Assembly: GCF_001583495.1 (NCBI RefSeq)
Contig: NZ_LQAQ01000063.1
Span: 62,001 to 126,000, forward strand
DNA: 64,000 bases
Origin: Flammeovirga sp. SJP92
Lineage (GTDB): Bacteria > Bacteroidota > Bacteroidia > Cytophagales > Flammeovirgaceae
Direction of reading: 5' to 3'
The number at the start of each line of letters is the position of its first letter. The first letter of the stretch is position 1. The notes beneath the pieces are model-generated. The model was not told the DNA's origin, ran no database searches, and saw only the letters and a list, made by a program, of their open reading frames with translations. Position numbers and translations under genes: made by a program. Positions 46,057 to 53,804 of the stretch are shown in pieces.

Positions 46057-47118
46057 TTACTCAACATCTTTTAATTGGTACACTCTTACATAATCTACTT
46101 CATATAAAACAGGAGCTTCAAAGATGGTATCATCTATACCCATAGCTCCTCCCCATGCTCCACCAACAGCTAAATTCAGGATGAAGAAAAACTCCTTATT
46201 GAATGGCCAGTCTCCTGCTTCTTGAATTTGTTTTGTCTCTGCAAATGTTTTAGTTAACTTTCCATCAACATATATATGTATACGATCATAACCCATAAAC
46301 TCATTTTCAACCCACTCCATAGTAAACGTATGAAAATCGTTAGATACTTCTTCGTCAAAAACTTGCTTGCCATGTACATTCTGCCCATTCATACCGTTTT
46401 TATTTTTGGTATGTAAAGCACAATGAAAAGTATTGGGCTCAAACCCTACATGTTCCATGATATCAATCTCTCCTGCTTCAGGCCAATGACCATACCCCAA
46501 CATCCAGAATGCCGGCCATGTACCTCTTCCTCCAGGTACTTTAAGTCGAGCTTCAACTTTCCCATACCTGAAATCTCTTTTATCTTTTGTGATGATTCTA
46601 GCGGAAGTATACTCTCTTCCTTCATATTGTTCTTTTCTCGCTTCAATGGTTAGTATACCATCTTTCACTCTAATATTCTCAGGTCTGTCAGTATAGTATT
46701 GTAATTCCTGGTTTCCACCTCCCCATCCATTTACTTCGTAGGTCCAGTTATCAAGGTTCAGTTCATCACCATCGAACTCATCTTGCCAAACCAATTCATA
46801 AGCTCTTTCCGGTACTGTAATTGTACAAGTGGCTACCTCATCTCCAATAATCACAGAAATAGTAGTTGTTCCACTTTGATGTGCTGTAACCACACCATGA
46901 AACACAGTAGCAATAAACTCATCATCTGTTGTCCAAACAACCTCTTCATCGGATTGTGGAGCACTTAATATTGTAATTTTGTCTGATTGCCCTACATTAA
47001 TTGTCAAGGCAGTATTTGATAGCTGTAATTCTTTTTTTTCTTCCTCTGTTAGGGAAGAAGTTTCCGAGGCACAAGCAAAGAAGGATAATGAAATCAGAAG
47101 AAGTAATAATTTTTTCAT
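46057..47118 (-). CDS. GH16 laminarinase lipoprotein with N-terminal BIG_2 domain
   Basis: 353 residues. Lipoprotein signal (FFAC at about 13-16). Bacterial Ig-like BIG_2 domain (about 33-105, LTINVGQSDKITI ... TTISVIIGDEVATCTITV). GH16 catalytic domain (about 108-350) opens with LVWQDEFDGDELNLDNWTYE and carries the active-site EIDIMEHVG (Glu217 nucleophile, Asp219, Glu222 acid/base). The extra Met between Asp and Glu is the beta-bulge form found in laminarinases. The WPAFWMLG and DYVRVYQ motifs complete the fold. It would cut beta-1,3-glucan chains at the cell surface. Start-stop arrangement with GH128 (1 bp) implies coupling. Confidence 0.93.
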   Translation of the reverse strand: MKKLLLLLISLSFFACASETSSLTEEEKKELQLSNTALTINVGQSDKITILSAPQSDEEVVWTTDDEFIATVFHGVVTAHQSGTTTISVIIGDEVATCTITVPERAYELVWQDEFDGDELNLDNWTYEVNGWGGGNQELQYYTDRPENIRVKDGILTIEARKEQYEGREYTSARIITKDKRDFRYGKVEARLKVPGGRGTWPAFWMLGYGHWPEAGEIDIMEHVGFEPNTFHCALHTKNKNGMNGQNVHGKQVFDEEVSNDFHTFTMEWVENEFMGYDRIHIYVDGKLTKTFAETKQIQEAGDWPFNKEFFFILNLAVGGAWGGAMGIDDTIFEAPVLYEVDYVRVYQLKDVE

Positions 47119-47227
47119 TGCGATAATTATTGCTTCAATCGTAGGTAATTCGATTGAATATTTAGTTAAAAAAGCCAGATTAACAACAGCCTTTAATTAT
47201 TTATAAAGGCTGTTGATAGAGTATACC

Positions 47228-48211
47228 TTATTTTTTCTTATAGAAGAAAATGGCATCCATATCTACTGTATCACCAGAATTACCACCTGCTAAGAAGGCA
47301 AGAATGTTTACATCACTAAATGCTTGATTGTAGAATAAACCTTGCTCATGGAAGTAAGTAAGAGGAACATTGATTTCTTGCCACTCTCCGTTACGCTCAA
47401 AGTCACCATAAGGTGCTACTCCATCACCATCAGGTCCTGAACCTAATACCACTTTCGCTTCAGAAATACCGTCACCAAAAATCAACGTATAAACTGTTGA
47501 AGGGTTAGCACTTTTCATTGCAATGTGGAAGTAGTAATCTTCTGGAGCATTGAATAAAGGAGTCATATCTACTTCACCAAAACCAGGGCCTACATTATAA
47601 CCAGCACCTGACCATCCAGCACCACCAACGACTAAACTCATCCAACCTTCATCTAAATCAAAATAGTTTTTTCCTACAGATTGTCCAGGTGTCAAAGTAC
47701 CATCCCAGATATAAAAATTCTTATCTACATCATCGGTACGTAAATCATAAGCTACTTTTGATTCGATTGTTTTAAATGCTGTCTCATCTAAAGAGATTAC
47801 ATAGTAGTCTTCTCCTTGTAATACTTCTGGTACAGGATCTAACCCTCCGCTTCCTTCGTCTTCATATACAGTTACTGCACATGTAGCTGTAAAAGTACCA
47901 TGAGAAGCTGCTACAGTCGCTGCCCCAACTTTAAGTGGTTGAATATCTCCATCAGCTACTGCTACTACTGATGGATCAGATGAACTCCATGAAATTGCTC
48001 CTGATACACCTTCAGGCTGCAAAGTCGCTTTTAAAGAAGCAGATGTACCTAATGCTACACTTAAAGTAGTTTGGTCTAACGTAATTCCTGTCACTTCTGG
48101 AGTTACTTCTTCTTCTTGTCCTCCAGTTTCATTGCTAGAACATGATACAAAAAATGATGTCCCTATTAAACCTAATAGAACAAATAATGCTGATCTAAAA
48201 TTAGTTGACAT
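47228..48211 (-). CDS. Putative surface glycan-binding lipoprotein with BIG_2 domain
   Basis: 327 residues. Lipoprotein signal (FFVSC, about 20-24) followed by an acidic SSNETGGQEEE linker of the surface-export kind. BIG_2 domain (about 38-118: VTGITLDQTTLSVALGTSASLKA ... AISWSSSDPSVVAVADG). A C-terminal beta-sandwich of about 190 residues (YVISLDETAFKTIESKVAYD ... DMDAIFFYKKK) resembles the C-terminal domain of surface glycan-binding proteins in laminarin loci of Bacteroidota. It has several exposed Trp (e.g. WDGTL, GWMSLVVGGAGWSG) but no catalytic residues recognised. It is the first gene of the leftward GH16/GH128 group. The binding function is inferred from architecture and place. Confidence 0.72.
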   Translation of the reverse strand: MSTNFRSALFVLLGLIGTSFFVSCSSNETGGQEEEVTPEVTGITLDQTTLSVALGTSASLKATLQPEGVSGAISWSSSDPSVVAVADGDIQPLKVGAATVAASHGTFTATCAVTVYEDEGSGGLDPVPEVLQGEDYYVISLDETAFKTIESKVAYDLRTDDVDKNFYIWDGTLTPGQSVGKNYFDLDEGWMSLVVGGAGWSGAGYNVGPGFGEVDMTPLFNAPEDYYFHIAMKSANPSTVYTLIFGDGISEAKVVLGSGPDGDGVAPYGDFERNGEWQEINVPLTYFHEQGLFYNQAFSDVNILAFLAGGNSGDTVDMDAIFFYKKK

Positions 48212-48682
48212 AAGTAAAAAATTAAATAAATAGTGTATGAATAACTTTTTAGTTCATGAGAAAGGAAATTGATTTTTCATCAGATAAACAGAAGTTGTTT
48301 TCATTGTCATTTCATAAAAAATTTCCTTTTGAGAGGTTTTAAAAAAGCCTGCTTTGAACTTTCAATACAATTTTAGGTGTAAAACAAACACCAACAAAAA
48401 AGCTCATGTCAACTAAATCTTTACAAGGTAAAAAAACATGTCAACAGACACTCAACAAAAATATAAAAACCTCTAATTAACAACACTTTAAAGACGAAAA
48501 GTTAATCAAAAAAAACATTAATTATCACTTAAATAAAACAGAAATAACACTTACATAGCAACTCAACAACCTATTTTTTAAGCTATGTTGTAGTCATGGT
48601 TTTAGTTTTTTTTTATAAAATTGAAAAGTTGATTTCGCTTTTATATCAAACACCTATTATAAACCAGCATTTCGATGAAGTA
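48212..48682. other. Long AT-rich spacer upstream of the glucan locus
   Basis: About 470 bases without a gene, between the leftward glycan-binding lipoprotein gene and the terminator of the leftward protease gene. It must hold the promoter of the glucan genes. One TATTTTTG match to the -7 consensus is present on the minus strand (48456-48463), but would give a leader of over 230 bases, so it is not called. No hairpin or RNA gene was recognised. Confidence 0.4.
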
Positions 48683-48728
48683 GATACTTTTAAAAAAAAG
48701 AAAAGCCACCTCTACGAGAGGTAGCTTT
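48683..48728 (-). terminator. Terminator of the M4 protease gene
   Basis: AAAGC-C-ACCTCT (48702-48713), loop ACG, AGAGGT-A-GCTTT (48717-48728): 11 paired bases with one mismatch. Read leftward it is followed by a strong T run (complement of 48690-48700). It lies 53 bases after the protease stop. Confidence 0.8.
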
Positions 48729-48780
48729 AGCTATTAAATTATCATTTTATTCTAATGTACTAACTATAAATATCGAAGTG

Positions 48781-51700
48781 TTATTCTATAATAAACTTCT
48801 TCGTTTTTGACTCTAATGCATTGCTAACTTTGATCAAGTACATACCTTTTTGAAGGTCTTGTACTGGAATCGTCAATTTCTCAGTATCTATTGATTGAGA
48901 AAGTACTTTTAATCCGTTTACATTGTAAATAGACAAGATGCCATTTCCTATAAATGAATTTGCACTTATATTGATGATCGATTTAGCTGGGTTTGGATAT
49001 ACATTGAAAGGCGAATTGATCAACTCATTTCTCAATGATTCTCCTCTAGTGTTTGACAGGTTTTGAGCTACTGTATTAATACTCGCACTGTTTGAAATAT
49101 TGACAGTATAATCTTCTACTTCACCATAAGTGAACGACTCACAAGGTGTTGAAGCACTTCCGTATTTCATAGCAACTCTCATACGAGTAAGACCAGTTTG
49201 TGCTGAAGCTGGAATAGTCTGTGTTGAAGACAATAAGTTAGCACTGCTTGAGGAACCTTGTACAAATAATTCATCTGCATCTTCAAAGTCACCGTCTTGG
49301 TTATAATCTATCCAAACTGACCAGTATACTGTGTAGGCCGTTCCACTATATGCTGCACTGAACGAGATTGTCTCATCAGTTCCTTTCACAAGTGTACCCG
49401 CACTCAATGAAGTATAATCGGCATACCCACCATCTGCATTACTGCTGTTCGAAAGAGAACCAAATCTTACATCATCAATCCAGAAATAAGCATCATTATT
49501 TCCATTTGACGCACAGTAATTGGTTGGGTTTCCACCACCACTTGTTGTTGTAAATGTGGCAGATGAAGAGAATGAAGAGCTTCCAGAAGTACAATTTGAA
49601 GCCACTTGTACTTCGTACGTTGTAGAGGCCGATAAACCGCTGAATGAAGCTGTATTTGTAGTAGCTGTGTAAGTACTCCAAGTACCTCCCTGTGTTCTTA
49701 ATCTAACCGTAAAATCATTGGCAGCACTTACATTATTCCAAGATAATTCTACTGTGCTTGATGTTACTGCTGTAGATGCTAGCCCTGTAGGGACAGTACA
49801 AACTGCACCTTGAGAACCTGACGTGATTTCAACTGCATAATCTTCTACTTCACCATAATCAAATGACTCACAAGCTGTTTGAGCTCCATTGTATTTCATT
49901 GAAACTCTCATTCTTGTAGTAGTGGCATCTGTACCAGAAGGGATCGTTAATGTTCCTGTTTTTGTTGTATTTGAAAGTGATCCGCCATCAAAAACAAGCT
50001 CATTGGCATCATCAAAATCTCCATCTGCATTTAGATCAATCCAGATTTTCCAGTACTCATTATATGCTTGATTTGAGAATCCAGGAGAAAGTGAAACATT
50101 GTAAGTATTTCCAGCTTCCAACGTCACTGACTTAGTTGATGAAAAGTCATTGTATCCACCATTTGTTCCTGAAGTGTTCAATAAGTCTCCCACTGTTACA
50201 TTCGCAATCCACTCATAAGATGCGTCGCCACCTTTTGAAGTACAATACGATGACGCTTCTCCATATTTTGCCCCAACACCTACAGCGTGCCAAGCGTTAG
50301 TCGTTTGAATTTCCTCGTTTGAACCTGCTCCATAAAGGTCTACTGCAGATTGAATAGAAAAAGTACGAGCATCTGCAAAAGTAGAGTTGGAAGAAAGATA
50401 AACAGCCTCTGTTCTGTAAGCAATTCTTCCTGCTTTATCAATACCAATTCCTGATACAGAGTAAGCAGTTCCTAAATCATTTGTTGCTGTTTTACCAACA
50501 GTCAGCAAATAGAACCAGTAGTTTAATACACCACTGTTGATATGTACTCCGCAATAATCATTGTTTCTTGTTGGTGTTCCGCAATTTGGATTATACCAGT
50601 TCGTACCACCGTAAGTGTCAGGCTGATTTTCTGAATTAGGATCACTCATCGAACGTAACGCCTGACTTGTAGATCTTCTTTCAATATCTTCTCCAATCAA
50701 CCAAATATCTTTTTCTGGCGCTGCATAAGCTTCAACGCATGCTGCCCAAATATCAGAAAAACCTTCATTCAGTGCACCTGACTCTCTTTGATAAACAAGG
50801 TTTGCTGTTCTTTCACATACAGCATGTCCAATTTCATGTGCCGCTACATCCAAGGAAGTCAAAGCGTCAAAGTACGTATCACTACCATCTCCGTAAGTCA
50901 TTACTGACCCATTCCAAAATGCATTGTCATAAGCATTATCATAGTGAACGTAACTTTTGATAGCTGCTCCATTGCCATCCCAGCTATCTCTGTTATGTGC
51001 TGACATGAAGTAATCATAAGTCATTTGTGCACCCCAGTGTGCATCTAATGCCGCATTATCTTTTTGAGAATTATTCCATTCTGCAGAAGTCCAATTGTTG
51101 TCATTATCAACAAAATCAACTGCTTGATTATAGTTCGTTCCCGTATTCATATCGTACGTTTCAATACCCTTTCCTCTTGAATAATCTCTCAATCGATAAG
51201 AGCCATTATAAGAGTCCGTATTGCTTGTTTTTGTTCCTGAATAACGTGTAACGAGTGATCCTTCAGCAGTAGCATGTTTGATGATAGGATTCATATGTAC
51301 CACTTCACCTGTTTTAGCATCCACATACACATATGATCTGCTCAAAGGCTTCTCAGCGTAGATGTCAAATTTGTAGGCCAAGACAGGTTGAAATCGAACT
51401 GCTTTATCTGAGGCCTCATAATTTGGTACAATAACCAACTCTCCTTTTGGATAAAAAGAATTGTGCTCTCCCTCAGACATTTTGAATGCAATTTCCTTTT
51501 CATCAACTCTTTGCCACATGTATTTTGTAGCACCCACTGACTTTAGGGCCGCACTCAATGCTTCCTCCTCTGACAAAGATGGTTTGACAGATTGCAGTTG
51601 AATGGGTTTCACATGATGAACAATTGACAAAGGATTTTCCCCTTTGAAGTTTAGAGTATACCCACCATACTCTACTTTTATGCCGTTAAAAAACTCTTGA

Positions 51701-51927
51701 AATCTTCGATGACTAATGCCTAGTTCATCAACTTGTGTTTCAATTTGTCTAAAACTACTTGGAGTCCCCAAGTCTAATCTTTCTCTAAGTACACTTTCAG
51801 CTTGCTGGAGAGTAATTTTTTGTTTTCGGTCGTTACTGCTTTGATCGAGACGTATTAACTCTTGTGCTTTTAAGTTAGTGATGCTGAAAATTCCTAATAG
51901 AATTACAGCGAGTAAAACTTTTCTCAT
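48781..51927 (-). CDS. Secreted M4 (thermolysin-family) metalloprotease with GEVED, FnIII and T9SS domains
   Basis: 1048 residues from the ATG at 51927 (MRKVLLAVI); an upstream in-frame ATG (51981) precedes the signal peptide unnaturally. Signal peptide (1-21, LKAQ); FTP and PepSY propeptide (about 35-195); M4 catalytic domain (about 250-560) with zinc site HEIGH (about 362-366), the third ligand in ALNEGFSD (Glu about 384) and the HINSGVLNYWFYLL substrate region containing the catalytic His; two GEVED domains (about 590-705 and 820-945, each ending YGEVEDY); a fibronectin III domain between them (about 715-800); T9SS sorting domain (about 985-1048, FNVYPNPAKSIINI, KGMYLIKV). Extracellular zinc endopeptidase, probably nutritional. 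Standalone gene with its own promoter and terminator. Confidence 0.92.
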   Translation of the reverse strand: MRKVLLAVILLGIFSITNLKAQELIRLDQSSNDRKQKITLQQAESVLRERLDLGTPSSFRQIETQVDELGISHRRFQEFFNGIKVEYGGYTLNFKGENPLSIVHHVKPIQLQSVKPSLSEEEALSAALKSVGATKYMWQRVDEKEIAFKMSEGEHNSFYPKGELVIVPNYEASDKAVRFQPVLAYKFDIYAEKPLSRSYVYVDAKTGEVVHMNPIIKHATAEGSLVTRYSGTKTSNTDSYNGSYRLRDYSRGKGIETYDMNTGTNYNQAVDFVDNDNNWTSAEWNNSQKDNAALDAHWGAQMTYDYFMSAHNRDSWDGNGAAIKSYVHYDNAYDNAFWNGSVMTYGDGSDTYFDALTSLDVAAHEIGHAVCERTANLVYQRESGALNEGFSDIWAACVEAYAAPEKDIWLIGEDIERRSTSQALRSMSDPNSENQPDTYGGTNWYNPNCGTPTRNNDYCGVHINSGVLNYWFYLLTVGKTATNDLGTAYSVSGIGIDKAGRIAYRTEAVYLSSNSTFADARTFSIQSAVDLYGAGSNEEIQTTNAWHAVGVGAKYGEASSYCTSKGGDASYEWIANVTVGDLLNTSGTNGGYNDFSSTKSVTLEAGNTYNVSLSPGFSNQAYNEYWKIWIDLNADGDFDDANELVFDGGSLSNTTKTGTLTIPSGTDATTTRMRVSMKYNGAQTACESFDYGEVEDYAVEITSGSQGAVCTVPTGLASTAVTSSTVELSWNNVSAANDFTVRLRTQGGTWSTYTATTNTASFSGLSASTTYEVQVASNCTSGSSSFSSSATFTTTSGGGNPTNYCASNGNNDAYFWIDDVRFGSLSNSSNADGGYADYTSLSAGTLVKGTDETISFSAAYSGTAYTVYWSVWIDYNQDGDFEDADELFVQGSSSSANLLSSTQTIPASAQTGLTRMRVAMKYGSASTPCESFTYGEVEDYTVNISNSASINTVAQNLSNTRGESLRNELINSPFNVYPNPAKSIINISANSFIGNGILSIYNVNGLKVLSQSIDTEKLTIPVQDLQKGMYLIKVSNALESKTKKFIIE

Positions 51928-52033
51928 CGTTTTAGTTAAAGTTATTGAATTGGATTTATTAATGCCTGTTAGCAAAGGCAATTATTATATAGTTAGTAAA
52001 ATAGAATAATGATATTTCTTCAATAGCTGTGCA

Positions 52034-52066
52034 CAAATATATTGAAGTAGTTTTTTAAATCACAAA
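52034..52066 (-). promoter_or_regulatory. Probable promoter of the M4 protease gene
   Basis: On the minus strand, TTTG (complement of 52063-52066), 21 bases, then TATATTTG (complement of 52034-52041, exact TAnnTTTG). The spacing is slightly longer than the usual 19. About 107 bases upstream of the ATG at 51927. The remaining spacer (52067-52341) is AT-rich with nothing recognised. Confidence 0.45.
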
Positions 52067-52342
52067 TTACAACTTCAATCAAAAGCATTACAATCAAAGC
52101 AAATCTACTTAAAATACAATTCAGATATTTGGTGAAATATCCTTCACTTAAAATTTTATCTGTTTCAACAAAAATGTCGATTAAAGAACAGAATCCGTTA
52201 TTTACAATCAGTAAAACTCATTTTACATAACAAACTACACTCTTGTTTTTATTCTAGATAAACTATAGAATATACAATCTATTTTTTTTTTAGTTTTTTT
52301 TAATGAAATACATATTCTGATCAACTATTGATTTTTTGGCAT

Positions 52343-52378
52343 AAAAAAATGCCATGAAATAGGATCTCATAGCATTTT
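52343..52378 (-). terminator. Terminator at the end of the ccoG-H-safE-CWC gene group
   Basis: AAAATGC (52346-52352) pairs with GCATTTT (52372-52378), with inner ATGA/TCAT pairing. Read leftward, the run continues TTTATG. It is 23 bases after the CWC gene stop. Confidence 0.6.
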
Positions 52379-52401
52379 GATTATACAAATTTTCGATTAA
52401 T

Positions 52402-52611
52402 TCATGACTTCTGAATTTGCTCTTTTCTGTATTTTATCTGCAAATCCAACATACATGCCGCACACAAACATTCATCGTATTCCTCCCTCATTTTCTGTGT
52501 TTCCTCATAGGTCAATTTTACTTCATAACATTGACATTGAGTAATATTTCCCACCTTACATTCGAATGTTTTTCCACATCTTTGACATGTTTTGATTTCG
52601 TGTTCCGGCAT
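52402..52611 (-). CDS. Cysteine-rich CWC family protein
   Basis: 69 residues from the ATG at 52611 (MPEHEIKTC); an ATG at 52635 would add eight charged residues and overlap the SafE-like gene by 10 bp. The pattern TCQRCGKTFECKVGNITQCQC followed by an YDECLCAACMLDLQIKY tail matches the cysteine-rich CWC family, thought to bind zinc or a similar metal through its CxxC pairs. No signal peptide or membrane segment, so cytoplasmic. It is the last gene of a cytochrome-oxidase assembly group, where metal handling would fit, but no function is established. Confidence 0.75.
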   Translation of the reverse strand: MPEHEIKTCQRCGKTFECKVGNITQCQCYEVKLTYEETQKMREEYDECLCAACMLDLQIKYRKEQIQKS

Positions 52612-52625
52612 TTTCTCCTCTTTTT

Positions 52626-53336
52626 TTAATGACATTTCATTTCCACTTGATCAGCGGGTTTTTCATCTATCCCCTCTGATGATTGATGTATATTATAAGC
52701 TCTCCACAACAATAAAATTCCCATTGCTAAAAACAATACTGGATAAATTTTTCTTACATTGTTTCGAACTTTTGTTTCGATAAACTGACCTGCTACTGCA
52801 ACAGCAAACATCATTGGGATCGTTCCTAGCCCAAAGGCAAACATATAGCCCATGCCCTCGGTGACACTACCTGTAGACAATGCCGTGAACATTGCCATAT
52901 ACACTAAACCACAAGGTAAAAAGCCATTCAGTACACCTATACTGAAGAAGGTATGCCACTTTGCCTGACGCATAAACTTCCCTAGCTGTTTTCTGACAAA
53001 CTGAAACCATTCCCCTAAGAATGGAATCAATTTCAATAACTTATCAGGGTTTACAGAAAAAACTCCGAAAGCAATCATCATTGCGGCTAAAAATAGTGTC
53101 AAGTATACTTGATAACCAATCAGCCATGATAAACCTTGTCCTAAGAGTCCTGCAAAAGCACCTAATAAGCTATACGTAAATGCCCTACCTAGATTGTACA
53201 ATAAGCGGTCGATAACCAACCTAGGACCCGTTGCTTTTCCTCCTTGAATTGCTAAAGCAATAGGACCACACATCCCCAAACAATGGAAACTGCCGGCAAA
53301 TCCCAATCCCAATGCAGTAAGATATAATTCCGTCAT
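52626..53336 (-). CDS. SafE/TauE-like (DsbD_2) membrane protein of the cbb3 assembly group
   Basis: 236 residues with six predicted membrane helices. Cysteine motifs sit in helix 1 (GSFHCLGMCGP, Cys-x3-Cys) and in the fourth helix (GFLPCGLVYMAM). This is the sulfite exporter TauE/SafE-like, DsbD transmembrane-domain-related family that regularly follows ccoGH in Bacteroidota and is implicated in copper or thiol delivery to cbb3 oxidase. The C-terminus ends in a soluble tail (ADQVEMKCH). It starts 2 bp after ccoH. Role in oxidase assembly is inferred from position and family. Confidence 0.85.
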   Translation of the reverse strand: MTELYLTALGLGFAGSFHCLGMCGPIALAIQGGKATGPRLVIDRLLYNLGRAFTYSLLGAFAGLLGQGLSWLIGYQVYLTLFLAAMMIAFGVFSVNPDKLLKLIPFLGEWFQFVRKQLGKFMRQAKWHTFFSIGVLNGFLPCGLVYMAMFTALSTGSVTEGMGYMFAFGLGTIPMMFAVAVAGQFIETKVRNNVRKIYPVLFLAMGILLLWRAYNIHQSSEGIDEKPADQVEMKCH

Positions 53337-53338
53337 CT

Positions 53339-53779
53339 TTATAGAACTAATGCTTTCTCAAATAAGTAATCTACTCCTGTGTCTGAAAAATTGACTTGAA
53401 TGATCCATCTTCCTTTCACAATTCTTGAAGCATCTATATTCTGTGTATTCTCAGCATTCAAATCTAGTTTCACATTAAAGTCTAAACGAGAATCTGATGG
53501 TCTGAAAAAGCGGATATTTCCCTCTGTTTTTTTCAATTCAGAAGGAAGAATAATATCTACAGTTCCTTTTTCTCTATTTAAAGCTATAACAGGCGCAGCT
53601 GATAATTTCTTTGTATTTTCTTTCTTCTGAACCGTTTCTTCATAGCGTTGTTCCTCTGCATAGTAATCTTTAGATACCATGTTTACAGGCACCGTAAACA
53701 TTTTAATTACCAATCCAATCATAGTCACTCCGAATACACAGAAGACTATTACTACTCCCCAACCCCAGTTTAATTTCAT
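53339..53779 (-). CDS. ccoH: FixH/CcoH family cbb3 oxidase assembly protein
   Basis: 146 residues: one N-terminal membrane helix (about 6-28, WGWGVVIVFCVFGVTMIGLVI), then the family motif VSKDYYAEEQRYEETVQKKENTKKL split over residues 36-60, and a periplasmic beta domain (about 65-146). The membrane-anchored layout and DYYxxExxYE motif are those of CcoH, needed for assembly or stability of cbb3 oxidase. It is followed after 2 bp by the SafE-like gene and preceded by ccoG (25 bp). Confidence 0.87.
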   Translation of the reverse strand: MKLNWGWGVVIVFCVFGVTMIGLVIKMFTVPVNMVSKDYYAEEQRYEETVQKKENTKKLSAAPVIALNREKGTVDIILPSELKKTEGNIRFFRPSDSRLDFNVKLDLNAENTQNIDASRIVKGRWIIQVNFSDTGVDYLFEKALVL

Positions 53780-53804
53780 GTTTGTTCTCTCTAAAGTTTG
53801 TTAT

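Noticed and set aside
48456-48463. TATTTTTG (minus strand) as promoter of the glucan locus
   Set aside because: It would give a leader of over 230 bases in very AT-rich DNA, where chance matches are common; no -33 partner.
52612-52635. Longer start for the CWC protein
   Set aside because: Adds a Lys/Glu-rich stretch not typical for the family and overlaps the upstream gene; kept only as an alternative.
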